A stretch of 64,000 nt of DNA, from NCBI GenBank assembly GCA_001600455.1, contig BCKC01000004.1, forward strand, positions 558,001-622,000, given 5' to 3'. Under the pieces are notes generated by a model that saw only the letters and a program-made list of their open reading frames with translations, did no database searches and was not told the DNA's origin. The translations under genes were made by a program, and so were the position numbers. Positions 46,502 through 58,700 of the stretch are shown in pieces. How positions within the stretch are numbered: the stretch's first letter is position 1; each line of letters begins with the position of its first letter. Source of the DNA: Endocalyx cinctus. Its lineage: Eukaryota; Ascomycota; Sordariomycetes; Amphisphaeriales; Apiosporaceae.

Positions 46502-46710
46502 AGGAGAAAATTCTACCCCGTCAGTAAAGAACTTACCTGGCGGCACCGACAGCACGCCGTTAGAGTATGCGCGATCCGGTGCGAGGCTTCATTTCCTCCA
46601 TGTTCTCCTCCTGCCCCCTTGACTTCCTTCTTCGGAGGGTAATTGTTGGACGGCCGGGGAACGTAGGTCCCAAACCCTTCTACGTGTCGAAAAACATTCG
46701 AGGCGTCCAT
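43577..46710 (-). CDS. Zn2Cys6 transcription factor A with fungal-specific TF domain, 5 exons
   Basis: complement join of 43577..44115, 44160..44965, 45032..45770, 45838..46378 and 46537..46710; 932 residues. The zinc cluster is split by intron 1: C53-x2-C56, then C63, C70, C73 and C80 (C-x2-C-x6-C-x6-C-x2-C-x6-C). A basic linker and coiled coil follow (KINRHYVVKLQEKVRALEAE). The middle region (about residues 230-560) is the Fungal_trans regulatory domain (DMRRRLVWIVTCMELGLAHTMGRP, VVALHRPSPQ). Splicing restores VFHQRAQVFTPVLHEKSLEG and CKPWFTGKYHTM. The tail is Pro/Gln/Gly-rich and ends in an acidic LSREQQDELMGILEDEG segment. Joining this tail needs either a very short 44-nt intron (44116-44159) or a frameshift, the weakest part of the model. 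The target genes are unknown. Confidence 0.85.
46470..46499. repeat. A30 homopolymer inside intron 1 of factor A
   Basis: Thirty A on the plus strand, T30 on the transcribed strand, in the 158-bp first intron. It reads as a long pyrimidine tract and may vary in length between isolates or assemblies. Confidence 0.95.
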
Positions 46711-49700
46711 CGGTTTAAAAAGACAAATCTGCGTCTTGGTCGTCTTTGTTTATAATTATTTTTCCCCAGAATCGTTCGAAGGTTTATTTATTCCTTTTTT
46801 TTTTTTTTTTTTTTTTCTTTTAAGGGGACCAAGAAACTGGTTCTCTTGATCTAACCCGCACAGACGCGGGGGATCGCTAAGAGAGGGTCGCACACGAAAC
46901 GCCACGAAGAGAGCCTTTCAGGAAAGAATGGAAGATTACTCGTGATATGAATATAGATACTAAGAAATTTATGATTTAGAGAAAGATTCAGTATGGTCCA
47001 TAAGTTTACCTATACTAATAGATCATGTTTTTATTTTATTTTATTTATTTCTTGCTGTGTTTGTAGAATGGCCAGCAATAGGCATACTTGAAGATGTTCT
47101 TTTTGGTTGGTGATAATAGATATGCTGGAATAATACAATGAGACATTGGTACCAAGTCTAAGGAACCCTGGTGGAAACTTGGCAACGCAGTATTTTTATC
47201 AAGGCGAGGGTACGGATTATCGAGTGGTCCGATTGGTCAACGGGTATTCTTACTGGGATGTCATCGACGAGTTTTTCTTATTTTAGCGGCACGAATAGCG
47301 CCCGTGTATCGTAGTTCTTGGGATCATTATTCATTAAATCAATCTTAAGTCATACCTCATACTACGTACCTAAGGTACTATGTAGCATCCATGGATATAC
47401 TCCCTATATCTTCTCGAATAGGTTATACGTCAGATGTTTGTTTGAAAGAGAGAGAGATCAAAATATCACGCGTACAATGGATTTATTCAGTATAGATCAT
47501 CCATCCTATAGAAATCACGGCATGGTATAACATACGGAAGCTACATACTGTATTTCAAAGTTATGATATAATCCTCGAGAGTTTCCTTTGATACTACACT
47601 ATGACAACTTCAAGACTGTCCTGTATCTACACATATATCATCATCTTTCTCCCTTGTCTTTCAACCTCCAGCGCGACAGTTTCAAAACAAGAGGGAATAG
47701 GATATGATGATATGTTCGAATTACAAATTTACTAACGGTGATACGACATAATGCTGACCTGTTGTTTCTCTTTTTCTTAATGATCGTTAATAAGCCGTCT
47801 ACTATGATTGACCCAAGCTGCCAAGGTGCTCGTTCCTAAGGAGAGATGGTCTTTTGACGGGAATTGAGCGTTTTTTTTTTTTTCACGTATATCCCTTTTT
47901 CAAGAGTTATATCCCGAATTGGAACGGCTGCACTTCACAGGAATAGATCCCCCGAATTTCCACTTGGTCTAGCGCTATCTTTGGAATTTCTCGAAGGGAT
48001 TGGAAATCCTTATGGTTCCTGGCAATGGATCAATCAAAATGGGGTTCGTCGGGTGGGATTGCCACGGTGGAGAAGAAAACCCCCTGAATACTACCAGAAA
48101 AAAAAGGCCCTAAAATGGAAATTGATTTCTCATACTGTAATTTGAATCTATTGATAGAAACGAGCCTCAAGGGGGGCTGGGGGGGAGGCGAATGTAACGA
48201 AGCTCGTGGGGAGCCTGATGAAATAGTTTAATGAAGGTTACGATGCCTTTTTTTGACCGTCTACAAAAATATCGTAGAAAAATAAAATGAGAAGAAATAA
48301 AATAGAAAAATAGAAAACAAGAGTAACAGATGATCTTCGGTATGATTTCATCAAGGACCTCCCTAGTCTTTTAGTGCTCGACTTACGCAGGCTGGCATGT
48401 TATTTCTAACACTACCGTAGCTTCACGGGCTACTGTACTTCTAAAATTCGTATGGAGTTTTTAACCGACTACTTGTAGTTGCTCTTTTCTTGGGTGATAT
48501 TTAGTAGGTAAATCGTTATTTTTCTCCTATTATTTCATCCGAATCAAACATGATGTAACGATATTAATACAGTATAGGGTGATATCCATACGCATCCATA
48601 TGTATATTGGATATGTATTGAACCAACCAACAATTTGAACATGTTTTCTTTTTCTTCCTGCCTTTCCGTCTTTCTGTCTGCCAGCCTACCTAAGTTCTTA
48701 ATAGGTAGTGCGTAGGATTACTATGGATTTGATACTTAACACCTAAATATAATGTACCCAGGTACCCAGGTAGGTAATACCAAGATAAAATAAAGTACCT
48801 AGCAGGTCTTAATTTTTTAGGGCTGTTAGGCGAACCCGGCACGTGGCTTGTAAGTAACCTTTTGGGAGTACCCTTTATCTCCAAAAGGTAGAGAGGGATA
48901 TAATGAGACAATGATATGTACGTAGGTATGTAGTATACGGAGTGAAGGGAGACAGAAACTAGAGACGGGGAGAGAGAGGAAAGAGGGGAGAGAAGGAAGA
49001 TAATAATAATAATAATAATTGTTTAACCTAGATATTATTATCATAATTATAATCATAATCATGATCATTGTCATTATTTATTATAATTTCAAGTGTTTAC
49101 ATACCCGTATCCATATTCATATTCATACTACTATTACTACCTAAATACGTACTGTAACCTAGTAGTTTGCTACTCTTTTTTTTTTTTTTTTTTAGCGATG
49201 TTAAAACGATCTTCAGCGCTTATTATAAGCTACGAAAGAGTAAAAGTTCAGATACCATCATCATCTCAAATTTCTAAAACCCCTCGACCCCTCCCCCCCC
49301 CCCTACATAATCTCCATATATGTAAATGATAATCCAAGTTACGTGTGACTACCACGTTTCTCCATCGTTTAGTGCGTATTTTTATACTTCTCATTAAAGC
49401 ATGCAAGCAGAGAAGTAGGATGAATAGCTTGGATAGCTTGGAATAGCTTGGATAGATGACAGCCCGACCCGACCCACCGAGACCTAGAAAGTTTAAAACT
49501 TACGTCTTATTCATACTTGATTATCTTCTCCTTGTATATCTCTACTTACAACTTATACCTCTTATACTTACCTCGACGCCGTATATCCATGGATACGTAC
49601 AAATTCTTTTTAACTGACTTATTTTTAACATTTTTAACCATTTAATGATCAGCAAAGTCCAGCGAATATTTTCTTTTATTTTCTTTCTATTTCTTAAGGA

Positions 49701-50140
49701 ACTTGTTTAAGAATTTCAAGATTAACTTCTTTCAACTACGTAAAATTCTATACGTATGAATCATTCCTTTCCGATTTATTGATCGAACTACGTTATGATT
49801 ATATCTTCTTAAATCCACTCGACTAGATTTACTTGACAATTACTATCTGTAAATTATTTAATACTAGCGACGACATATTTATATTGGATATACATATACA
49901 ATCATATACAACTCCTTATTGGTGAGGGAGATACGCAGAGAGGGGCATTTCGACATCGGAACTCGGAAAAAAAAATATCACAGGGACAACGAGCTTTCAT
50001 GAAAACAAAGAATTATTCGTAATCGCAAATGAACATACGGCTTCGAATAAACCGAAATTTAGGATTCCATAAGACAACATAACGTTCATGCAGTACGGTA
50101 CCGACTTGATATGCGCTCTCTCTTTAGGATATTCTAAAGC
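46711..50140. promoter_or_regulatory. 3.4 kb shared divergent upstream region of two Zn2Cys6 factors
   Basis: No credible gene lies between factor A (minus) and factor B (plus). It contains T22 at 46795-46816, T18 at 49176-49193, an ATA-type trinucleotide array near 49001-49020, a C12-type run near 49292-49303 and a reiterated ATAGCTTGG word at about 49426-49455. The length and gene absence suggest long leaders and distal regulatory sites. No specific binding site can be proven by eye. Confidence 0.5.
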
Positions 50141-52683
50141 ATGTCACGTTCAAGCTTCTCAGACAATCCGCTTTTGCGCGTGTCTCGGCCAGTATCAGCC
50201 TGTTCTAGATGTAAGCCTTTCTTCTTTTCTCTCTCTCCCTCTTCCACTCCCGTTCACAATCTTTCCCTATCTTTTTTTTTTTTCATACCATTTTTCCCTG
50301 CCCAATTTCAGATGGATAATTTTGGAAAAAACAAAAAGTACACATTTAAATGGAAATAATCAATTAACTTGAAATTTCAATATATACATAGGTCGCGCTG
50401 CTAAAGTGAAGGTATTAAAAAAATAAAAATAAAAAATCATTTCACCTTCAAGTCATAGCGCATATGAGACTGATTGAGAATAAATCAATTAGTGCGATGG
50501 TAAATTACCAGCTTGCACAGCCTGTGAGAAAGCCGGTCGAGAAAATGAATGTTCGGCAGCGAACGATCAATTCGCGAGAGGTAAAGAACGAAGGTATGAC
50601 TTTCTAAAGGAAAGAAAACCGTCCGAGCCTTCGAGCAACGGCGTATACCTCATAGTCTATTCATCTTGCTCATTTCGTTTTTTTCCCTTTCTAGTTATGT
50701 AGCCGCTCTTGAACTTCGTATCGAAAAGCTTGAGCGACGGTTAGCATTTGCTAGGTCTAGGAAGGCATCCGTCGCTCAGCATGAGTTTGAACCGCCCCCG
50801 CCAATTCCAGAGTCGGATCGCAAGGATTCCCTCGCCACTATTAAGGCTGCCGTCTATCGCAAGGCTGCCCGGAAACGAGAGAATTTAGACGTCAACTCTC
50901 TGATGTCGGATTTTGGATATCTGTAAGATTATATTACCCAACCCCCTTTTTTCAACCTACGATGTCAGTGATGATAATTGGTATTCTTGCTTACAAATTT
51001 GGTTTTGGATGAAATAAAAAAAAAGATCGGTAAATGCCACGACGCGAGACTTTGAACCCTCGGCGTATAACATGACATTTTCTCGGCTAGTCTTAGCCGC
51101 CTCATCCAACGACCCTCTTCCAGATATTCAAGACTGGATATTACCGCCAAGGCAAGAAGCCATCGGTCTAATCCAGCACTATATGAATAATATATATTCG
51201 CTTTACCCGGCCTTTTCCGAGACGGTGCTCTACAATGCCCTGGACCAGATCTATTCGATGCAGGACCGATTTACCAAGGATTCCGAGTACTGGCTCGTCT
51301 TCATGGTGCTCGCCATCTCGTCTATGTCCCAGAGCCAGGTCAAGAATGATGAAATCTATGCCCGGGGCCTCAACTTCGCCTCCCGCGCACTCCAGCACGC
51401 CGATCGTGCCTTGATGCCCGGTCACCACACCCAGATACAGTCCCTAATCCTCCTCACGCAGTACTCCATGCTCGACCCCGCTCATTTCGACAGCTGGCAC
51501 TTGATAGGATTTACCTCGCGCGCCGTAATGGACCTCGGTCTCCATCAAGATCCCCCGACCGAGCAATTATCCGATAAGGGCTTATTGGATATGAGACGGA
51601 AGACCTTCTATTGCGTATACTCCCTAGACCGGTAAGTCAATCTGTGCTTTCATGACGTCACTTCCGTTTATTCACGAAGGCTCACCGGCGTTTGTCGTCG
51701 TAATTAGGTCAATAAGTATGGTTCACGCACGGGCGTTTTCCTTTACCGATGCCTCGACCAACGTCGCCTGGCCCCGGCCTTCTTCATTTAGTCGCAAACC
51801 GTCCATCACGGGACAGCTAACGTCGGGCTCAGAACCGGCTTTCCTGCTATTCCAGCTGCGCCGAGGCCAGTCGTCCTGGTACCAGGCCCTATTTCAGACT
51901 GATCCTACCCCGCTACCGGACTCGACCTCCTTCATTTGGGAGATGTGCCAGGACATGCGGGAATGGGCCGAGAAACTGCCGTCGACGCTGCCGGTCGGCA
52001 TGCGCGAGCTCTTCGACCTCGAGGTTCGCTATAGTTTCGTATACTGCTTGTCTCCCTCGGCGCGAGCCCCCGTGCTTACCGACTACGCCCGCTTTCTCAT
52101 ATTCGAGCACTCGGTCGCCTACCTGGATCGAATCTACGAAGTTGCGCACGGACCGGGAGCCACGGCCGCTTTCTACTCGTACCACGACGCCCTCCGAGTT
52201 TACTTCATGGCGCGGCAGTTCATGGCCGTTTTGCTTGATGCCGAGGACCTGCTCCTATCCGGGATGACGGTCCCGCCGCCGTTCACGGAACCGGGCAAGG
52301 CGCCCGCCCCTCCCTTACCTCAGACCCGTCTCGGCCCTCCCTTAGATAATGTCGAACGCAGCCTGGGCTGTCTGGAGAAGACTAGACGCACCCTCGCTCG
52401 GTACGGCGAGCGATGGGAAGATGCCATGTCCCTAAAGCTTAGCTTTGACATGACGTCGGCGGAGCTGATCGAGAGGTTACGGATCCGCCAACAGATGATG
52501 ATTAAGCAGCGCCTCGCCTCTCCCCCTCATCAAAACGTTATCCTTCAATCACCACAGCAACAGCAGCATCACCAGAACCATATGCCAAGGGAGATGAGGT
52601 GGGTAGGCGTCGACGTCGAGGCCATGATTAGAGGGAACGTCAACGGCGGTTCCCGACACGTTAAATTCGAACAACACCCATAA
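50141..52683 (+). CDS. Zn2Cys6 transcription factor B, 6 exons with a 20-nt microexon
   Basis: join(50141..50210, 50392..50411, 50493..50593, 50695..50922, 51026..51631, 51708..52683), 666 residues. The zinc cluster begins at residue 21 and is built from three exons: C21-x2-C24, then exon 2 (20 nt, RAAKVK), then C31, C38, C41 and C50. A coiled coil follows (VAALELRIEKLERRLAFAR). The Fungal_trans-type middle domain runs over about residues 150-480 (PSAYNMTFSRLVLAASS, HYMNNIYSLYPAFSE, LLDMRRKTFYCVYSLDR). Every junction is in phase, including FGYLSVNATTRDFEP across intron 4. The C-terminus is Gln/His-rich. It is expected to bind CGG-type half sites in the nucleus; targets are unknown. It is transcribed away from factor A. 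Confidence 0.88.
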
Positions 52684-54656
52684 TTGATTTCTTACTATTT
52701 CCGAAAAAAAGGAGATATCAAAACCGAACCTCGGTGGTTAACGAAATGGCTAGAATGACGGCGGTCTTATGTCACATCGCCCCATTACGTTACATTACAT
52801 CATACCTTCTTCCTAGACAGCACTTGTTAGCGTGGTACTAGTGACCGTCCAGCGGCAACGAGTTTGACATAAGTACAAGGCTAACAAGTCATGTCTCGGG
52901 AGAGGTCTAGATCACATATATACGATGAATCTAGGAAACGAATACACGACAGTCGGCAATGGTAGTGCGCAGGCGGAGGGACCTAAAAGGGAGGTCGCAT
53001 GCTCGTGGCACCTATTTAGTCAAAGGCGGCGAGATTTTATAGCATGGTGTTCTATGGTTGGATGGGTTGGTCGGGTACTTTCGTACGTTTTCTTCAATTA
53101 TGGGATGGAAAGGTCGGGCTGGCGGGTATCTAGCTGATTAAATGGAATTCTGGGGGAGTGGATGGTAGATATCCTATCTGCATGGGCGCCTTTTTTCCCT
53201 CTCAAACTTAATGACGATATTACGATATATTTTCTCTACTTGCTTGGAAATAGATTACTGATTTTCTCCTAGTCCTACTCCACTCACTCTTCCCGTTGAA
53301 TATGCAGTGCATATAACATCATAAATAATCTTCCGATACCCATCAGATATCGTAAAAACTCCGCAAAGCTAGGGAAGCATTATCCGGCAATTGGTGAAAG
53401 GTAGATACGTATACAGTCTGGGGTAAAAAGAAAAACATGAACAAGCCTTTCAACTCGCGGTGGGGGTTTTCTTTCGCCAGTGTTCGACTAACTAAAGATG
53501 CTTGCTTTGTTTTAACCATATCCGCTACTAGCTGTAACTCTACAATTCAGCTGATTGCGCGTCATCTTTTCGAGTACCCAGTCAGCCAATATAGGAAATA
53601 GTAGGTATTTCCGAGCTGTCAACTTTGTCAGCTTGCGCTGCTGCTACGGTATCACGTACGTGTACATACATATGTACATACAGCTGAGAGAGACAGGCAC
53701 GGAAATGTCAAATCCTGGCTTGGCTCCGGACCTGACGCTGACAGAAAAGAAAAATAAATTAAAGGTTTTTGTTTCAGACGTCTCATTTAACTGGTGGAAT
53801 TTTCCTTGGGCGGGAAATATTTCTCCGCAAATAACTTACCCCAGTCCCCTCCAAGGGGGGGCCCGCTCGGGGAAGGGAAAGTAAAATTTGTTGTTGTGCG
53901 GGGGAAAGGGGAAGTCGGAAGAAAAAGAAATACAAGTACACATGTGGAGCATGGGAATGTGTCTAATAACGACACAGTGTATATATTAAAAGGTAAAGTT
54001 ATTAGGAGAATAAAAAGTTGATAAAGTTGTCTTCTCTCGTTGGGGAAAAAAAGGGATCTTTTCTTTGAAGTATGCCGATGCCTGTAGGGTCAGTAAGTAT
54101 CGGTCAAGCTCGGCAGGTCACACAGAGCCCTATCTACTCCAATAGTATAGATGGGCAGACAGGTAGATCAGGTGAATACGGTAGCCCGTTACCGGGGTTC
54201 TTTTTGAGAGGAGGTAGTAAGTATCCTTGTAACCCTCGTGGTTTAGCGTGCTTCGAGAAGGAGCATGCATGATGAGAGAGCAGGCCGCTGGTCCCGTAGG
54301 TAAGGATAAACCGTTCGTGATGGTTGGGTCGGAAACGCTGTCCGAGTAAGCGAAATTTCTCAAAGTAACGCCGTAAGAGATAGACAGAGTGAGATATGAG
54401 ATGAGATTAGATGAGATGGAGTAAAGGGAAACTCCTCTTGTATGTATATTAGTATATTAAGGATCTTCTTCTTTTTCCTTTCGTACCCAGTTATTTCCTT
54501 TTTTCCCCTTCTTCTTTTTCTTTCCATCCCTCTTGGTCTCTAAGGGTTAGATTAGTTGAGAGAGTTGTCTTTTTCCATTCTTGTATTCGATTAAACTCGG
54601 TCTGTATTTTTTGAAAAGAGTGTGCAAGGGTAGAAAGAAGGTCACACTCCGTCAAG
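52684..54656. other. 2 kb intergenic region
   Basis: The 3' flank of factor B and promoter of the MFS gene. Small frames at 53555-54363 show no family motif. It includes an inverted GGGAAGGGAAAG/CCCCTCC-rich patch near 53840-53930. No gene is supported. Confidence 0.5.
54466..54541 (+). promoter_or_regulatory. CT-rich promoter tract before the MFS transporter
   Basis: Nearly continuous pyrimidine runs (CTTCTTCTTTTTCC, then CCCCTTCTTCTTTTTCTTTCC) lie 115-190 bp before the ATG at 54657, typical of fungal promoters near the transcription start. Confidence 0.4.
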
Positions 54657-56640
54657 ATGGTGAGCTCAACGAGAGCTTACAACTGGTCAGTATATATGAT
54701 AGTAACTTGACCGAAAAAAAAGGAGATAAAAACTAACTCTCCTTTTCACTTCTAGGTACATCTCCCTAGTAGCTGCCATGTCCATGGTGCTCTACGGGTA
54801 TGATTCTGCCGTCTTCAACGCCGCTCAGGGTTCCGATAATTGGCTTGCCTGGTTCGACTTAGATCCCGTGAGTTCACCCCTCTTTCAGCGGCGACTCTAG
54901 CGAAGTGATTGGAAGAGAATCAAAAGATATAAACTTAATGATGAAAACTGACATTCAATCTGCTTAGGAAAATGACGCATATTTGATTGGTTTGGTAAAC
55001 ACCGCATATACCATCGGTGCCATCGTGGCTGGGTGGTTCTTAGGTGGTCCAATTGTAAGTTGTTTTTGTCTTTCATAGTGACAGGCGGGAAAGGAGAGAA
55101 AATAAATAGGAAGTTTTATGTAAACAATAATTCTAACAAACTCACTTAGGCCGATTATCTAGGTCGACGATGGGGCATGGGTCTCGGATCTTTCCTCACC
55201 ATCATCGCCACTTTCATCCAAGCTTTTGCGCCGCGCCACGCCCTATCCGCCTTTATCGTTGGTCGAGTACTCATCGGTATCGGTCAGGGTATCGCCCTCA
55301 GTACGTATTTTATCCCACTTTTCCCTATCCCTTAACGCACAAAAGTCTTCGGATTCGAGGAGCAAGCCGTAATGAAAACCCTTAAACTGACCAGCGGAAT
55401 AATAATAACAACAGCGGCCGGCCCGATCTACATTGGCGAAGTAGCCCCGTCCGAGATCCGGGGCCAGATCATGACGTTCTGGCAGCTATTCTACAGTGTC
55501 GGCAGCTTCCTCGCGTACTGGATCGCCTACGCCGGTAACTTATATAAAGATCGGCTCGGCGAGTGGGATTGGCGTTTGGTGGTGATATTCCAGATTCTCG
55601 TGCCCACCATCATCATAATGCTCTTACCGTGGCAGCCCGAATCACCCCGTTGGTGGATCCAGCGTCACGGCAACGTCGAGGAGGCGAGGAAGGCCTTACG
55701 GCGGATCCGCGAGACCGAGCAAGATGTTGAGGATGAGGTCCTAGCGATCCGCGAGGCCGTTGAGTTCGAGAAGGAGACGGTTGGTGGCTCTTACTTGGCG
55801 CTATTCAAGGACCCGTCCATCCGAAAGCGTCTATACCTCGCTTTCGTCATAAATGTTGGACAGCAGCTGTCCGGCCAGGGAACGTTGAATACGTACTCTA
55901 GTTCTATATACAAGACGGTCTGGTCCTCGAAGGAGACTATCAACCTCATCAACGCCCTCAACGCTACCTTCGGCATCGTCTTCACTTTGAACGCTATGTG
56001 GACGGCCGATCGGTATGGACGACGCTGGCTATTGATCGTGGGCGCGTGCGGTATGGCTCTGGCGATGCTCTTGGTACCCGTCATCGGCCTCGCGACTCCG
56101 GACGTGATCGGCGCGGACGGAACGGCGACTAAGTCCCAACCGGTCGGGATCGCCATAGTCTTCCTCCTCTTCCTTTTCATCTTCTTCTACAAGCCTTCTT
56201 GGGGCGCGACGGTCTGGATATGGACCTCGGAAATTTTCAGCGTTAACATCCGCGCGCAGGCCGTCGGGATGTGCTCGCAGTCCCAGAACATCGCGAACAG
56301 CATCTTCCAGCAGTTTTTCCCCATTTTCTTGGCGAACGAAGGGTTGAAGAGTCTGTTCTTCTTCTTCGCGACCAACATCGTTCTCGCCATATTCGTCTAC
56401 TTCTTCATCCCCGAGACGAAGCAGGTTGCCCTGGAAGAGATCGATACGCTATTCGGGGGACAGAACCATGTCGAGAAGGGGGGGCAGATGTTGCATGTGG
56501 CGGATCCGCATCACGCTACTATTACGACTATTGGAGATGAAGAGAAGGGGGGAAATACCGAACGTGTTTCTGATACTCATAACACTTCCACGACTATCGG
56601 GGATGAAGAAAAGGGTGCCAAAACCGCGGCAGGGCAGTAG
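54657..56640 (+). CDS. MFS sugar-type transporter, 5 exons
   Basis: join(54657..54685, 54756..54867, 54968..55054, 55150..55300, 55415..56640), 534 residues. A 29-nt first exon encodes MVSSTRAYN. Sugar-porter marks in order are VLYGYDSAVFN in TM1, ADYLGRRWGM after TM2, RVLIGIGQGIAL in TM4, GEVAPSEIRGQ, PESPRWWIQRHG in the central loop, QQLSGQGTLNTYSS in TM7, DRYGRRW, and PETKQVALEEIDTLFGG at the end of TM12. This fits the fungal hexose/disaccharide permease group at the plasma membrane; the specific sugar cannot be told. The cytosolic tail contains two near-identical TTIGDEEKG units about 27 residues apart. The last intron (55301-55414) uses an unusual acceptor, AACAACAG, chosen because it alone keeps ALTAGPIYIGEVAP in frame. 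Confidence 0.9.
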
Positions 56641-57254
56641 ACGAATGATGCCAGAGAGACTGAGGAGACTGATGGTTACATAAGCGAGCATAGTTTTACA
56701 GTATATGCAGCTTATCTAATACCATACATTCGGGTTAATTACATAATATACACGATCATTTAACTTATGAACTTCGCGACGACATGACAAATTGATCTAT
56801 AGATTGAAATAAATTCCTTAAGGTAGAGTGGTTTGTTCGTTTTTGCATGTCAATGCCCCTATTGAATTTAAGATCAGCACTTTGAGATTCTCTCGGCTTA
56901 GATCATTACTTTACGTAATATAAGATAACAGTGCTACTGGTCGTAACATTTCTTTTATTTCGAAAGTTATACTCGGTATAAATCCGACATTATCGCTTAC
57001 AGCGAACAAGGTGGCAACCGAGTTGATAACTAATTCACCATCCTTGAAAGCGGATGTGGATTAATTAATTAGCCTGATCAGTGCGGTACCGATACGATAG
57101 ATGTAGTATTGAATATCTTCGGAGGTGGGGGATTTCTTAGATCTCCATAGTTATTATTTATCACATCAATTCATGTCTGCTTAATTTGACAGCCGAAAAC
57201 AATTGGAATAAACTGATCTTTGAATTAGATGGTCGAATTTATGAGTACCGTGAA
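56641..57254. other. 0.6 kb intergenic region
   Basis: The 3' flank of the MFS gene and short promoter of the M20 amidohydrolase. The M20 frame is open for 23 codons upstream of its chosen ATG but has no ATG there. Confidence 0.5.
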
Positions 57255-58700
57255 ATGGATCACCTAGATGGCGATTATGTACTGGTCAGTCGCGATGACT
57301 GCGCGGCGCCTTCTGATATCGATTATCTAGGCGCCATCGACAAGTTCGTTGATGACATCGCCGACGATTTATGGCCCGTGAATAAGAAAATACACGACAA
57401 CCCGGAATTGGGCTACGGCGAATATATAGCGCATAAGACGCTGACCAAGTTCATGAAGCAACAGCCGGGATGGAAAGTCACGACATCGGCATACGGTATG
57501 GAGACTGCGTGGGTTGCCGTGTTTGATAGCGAGAAACCTGGACCGGTGGTATCATTTAATGTAGAAATGGGTTAGTTCTCGGCATATTGATATATTCATT
57601 ATCCATGGCTGACAAAATATACAGACGCGCTGGATGGAATTGGTCACGCATGCGGGCACAACCTCATCGCGACAGCATCGATGGCTGCTGGTTTGGCTAC
57701 GGTTGAGGTTATCAAGAAGTATAAGTTGAGTGGTAAAGTGGTGTTATTCGGCACTCCGGCGGAAGAAGGTAAGAAATAATCGAAAGGCCTATCTCCTATA
57801 ATTATGCTGTTCTGGAAGAATTATTCATGAAGAAAGTCCTTAGCTGATTACATATGGACAGGTGGCGGCGGTAAGATCAAGCTCCTAAAAGCTGGGGCCT
57901 ATAAAGATCACAAAGTGGACGTCAACTTGATATCTCATCCAGGTATCGTGGCAAACAGCGCACTCATGCGGACATCGGCATATACGGCATTCAAGGTGGA
58001 ATATTACGGGCGCGAAGCCCACGCGGCGGCGAGCCCATGGCTCGGTATCAACGCGCTAGACGCCTTGATCACGGCGTACAACGGGTTATCGGTGCTTCGC
58101 CAACAGACGATGCCGGGCGACGTGATCCAGGGAAACATCACAGACGGCGGCGTGCGCCCTAACGTGATACACGCGTACGCGGCCGGCAACTTCGTCGCCC
58201 GCGCCAACACGCGAGCTCGGCTGGAAGAGCTGAAGAAGAAGGTGGACGCGTGCTTCGAGGCCGGCGCCGTGGCGACCGGAGCTCGACTCAAGATAACGCC
58301 GACCCAGGCGTACGCGGACCACGTGCCTAATACGGTGCTGGCCCACTCTTACCGTCGTTATTTCAACTCTCTTATGCCGTCGGAGGAGATACCGGGCGAC
58401 GATAAGGATGAGATCGAAGGTCGCACCATGGCCAGCACGGATCAGGGGGATATCAGTTACGCAATGCCCAGCTTGAACGCTGGGTTTAGGATACCTCCTG
58501 GTCCTGCAGGTAATGGTCCCCATAGTCCTGATTTCGCGCAGGCGGCAGGTACGAGGGAAGCATTTGAAAGAAGTCTACGAGTGGGTAAAGCATTGGCAGC
58601 CACGGCAGTGGACGTGCTAGTTGTTGATGGCCTTCTTGAAGATGTGATTAAGCAGTGGAAGAAAGATATGGGTATCTCAACTTTGAAATATTATCAGTGA
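57255..58700 (+). CDS. M20-family amidohydrolase/peptidase (M20D-like), 3 exons
   Basis: join(57255..57570, 57625..57768, 57862..58700), 432 residues. It is a probable metal-dependent amide-bond hydrolase of the aminoacylase-1-like/M20D group. The ATG at 57255 gives MDHLDGDYVLVSRDDC, which fits fungal family members better than a non-ATG upstream start. Metal and catalytic blocks are HDNPELG, MDALDGIGHACGHNL (rebuilt by splicing), GTPAEEGGGGK (second junction), SHPG, a dimerisation segment around GREAHAAASPW, and GNGPHSPDFA near the C-terminus. There is no signal peptide, so it is likely cytosolic. The substrate is unknown. It lies in the same direction as the sugar transporter, 0.6 kb apart. 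Confidence 0.92.

Noticed and set aside
39159..58700. Possible secondary-metabolite gene cluster (regulators, transporter, esterase, hydrolase)
   Set aside because: No polyketide synthase, NRPS, terpene cyclase, P450 or comparable backbone enzyme is present.
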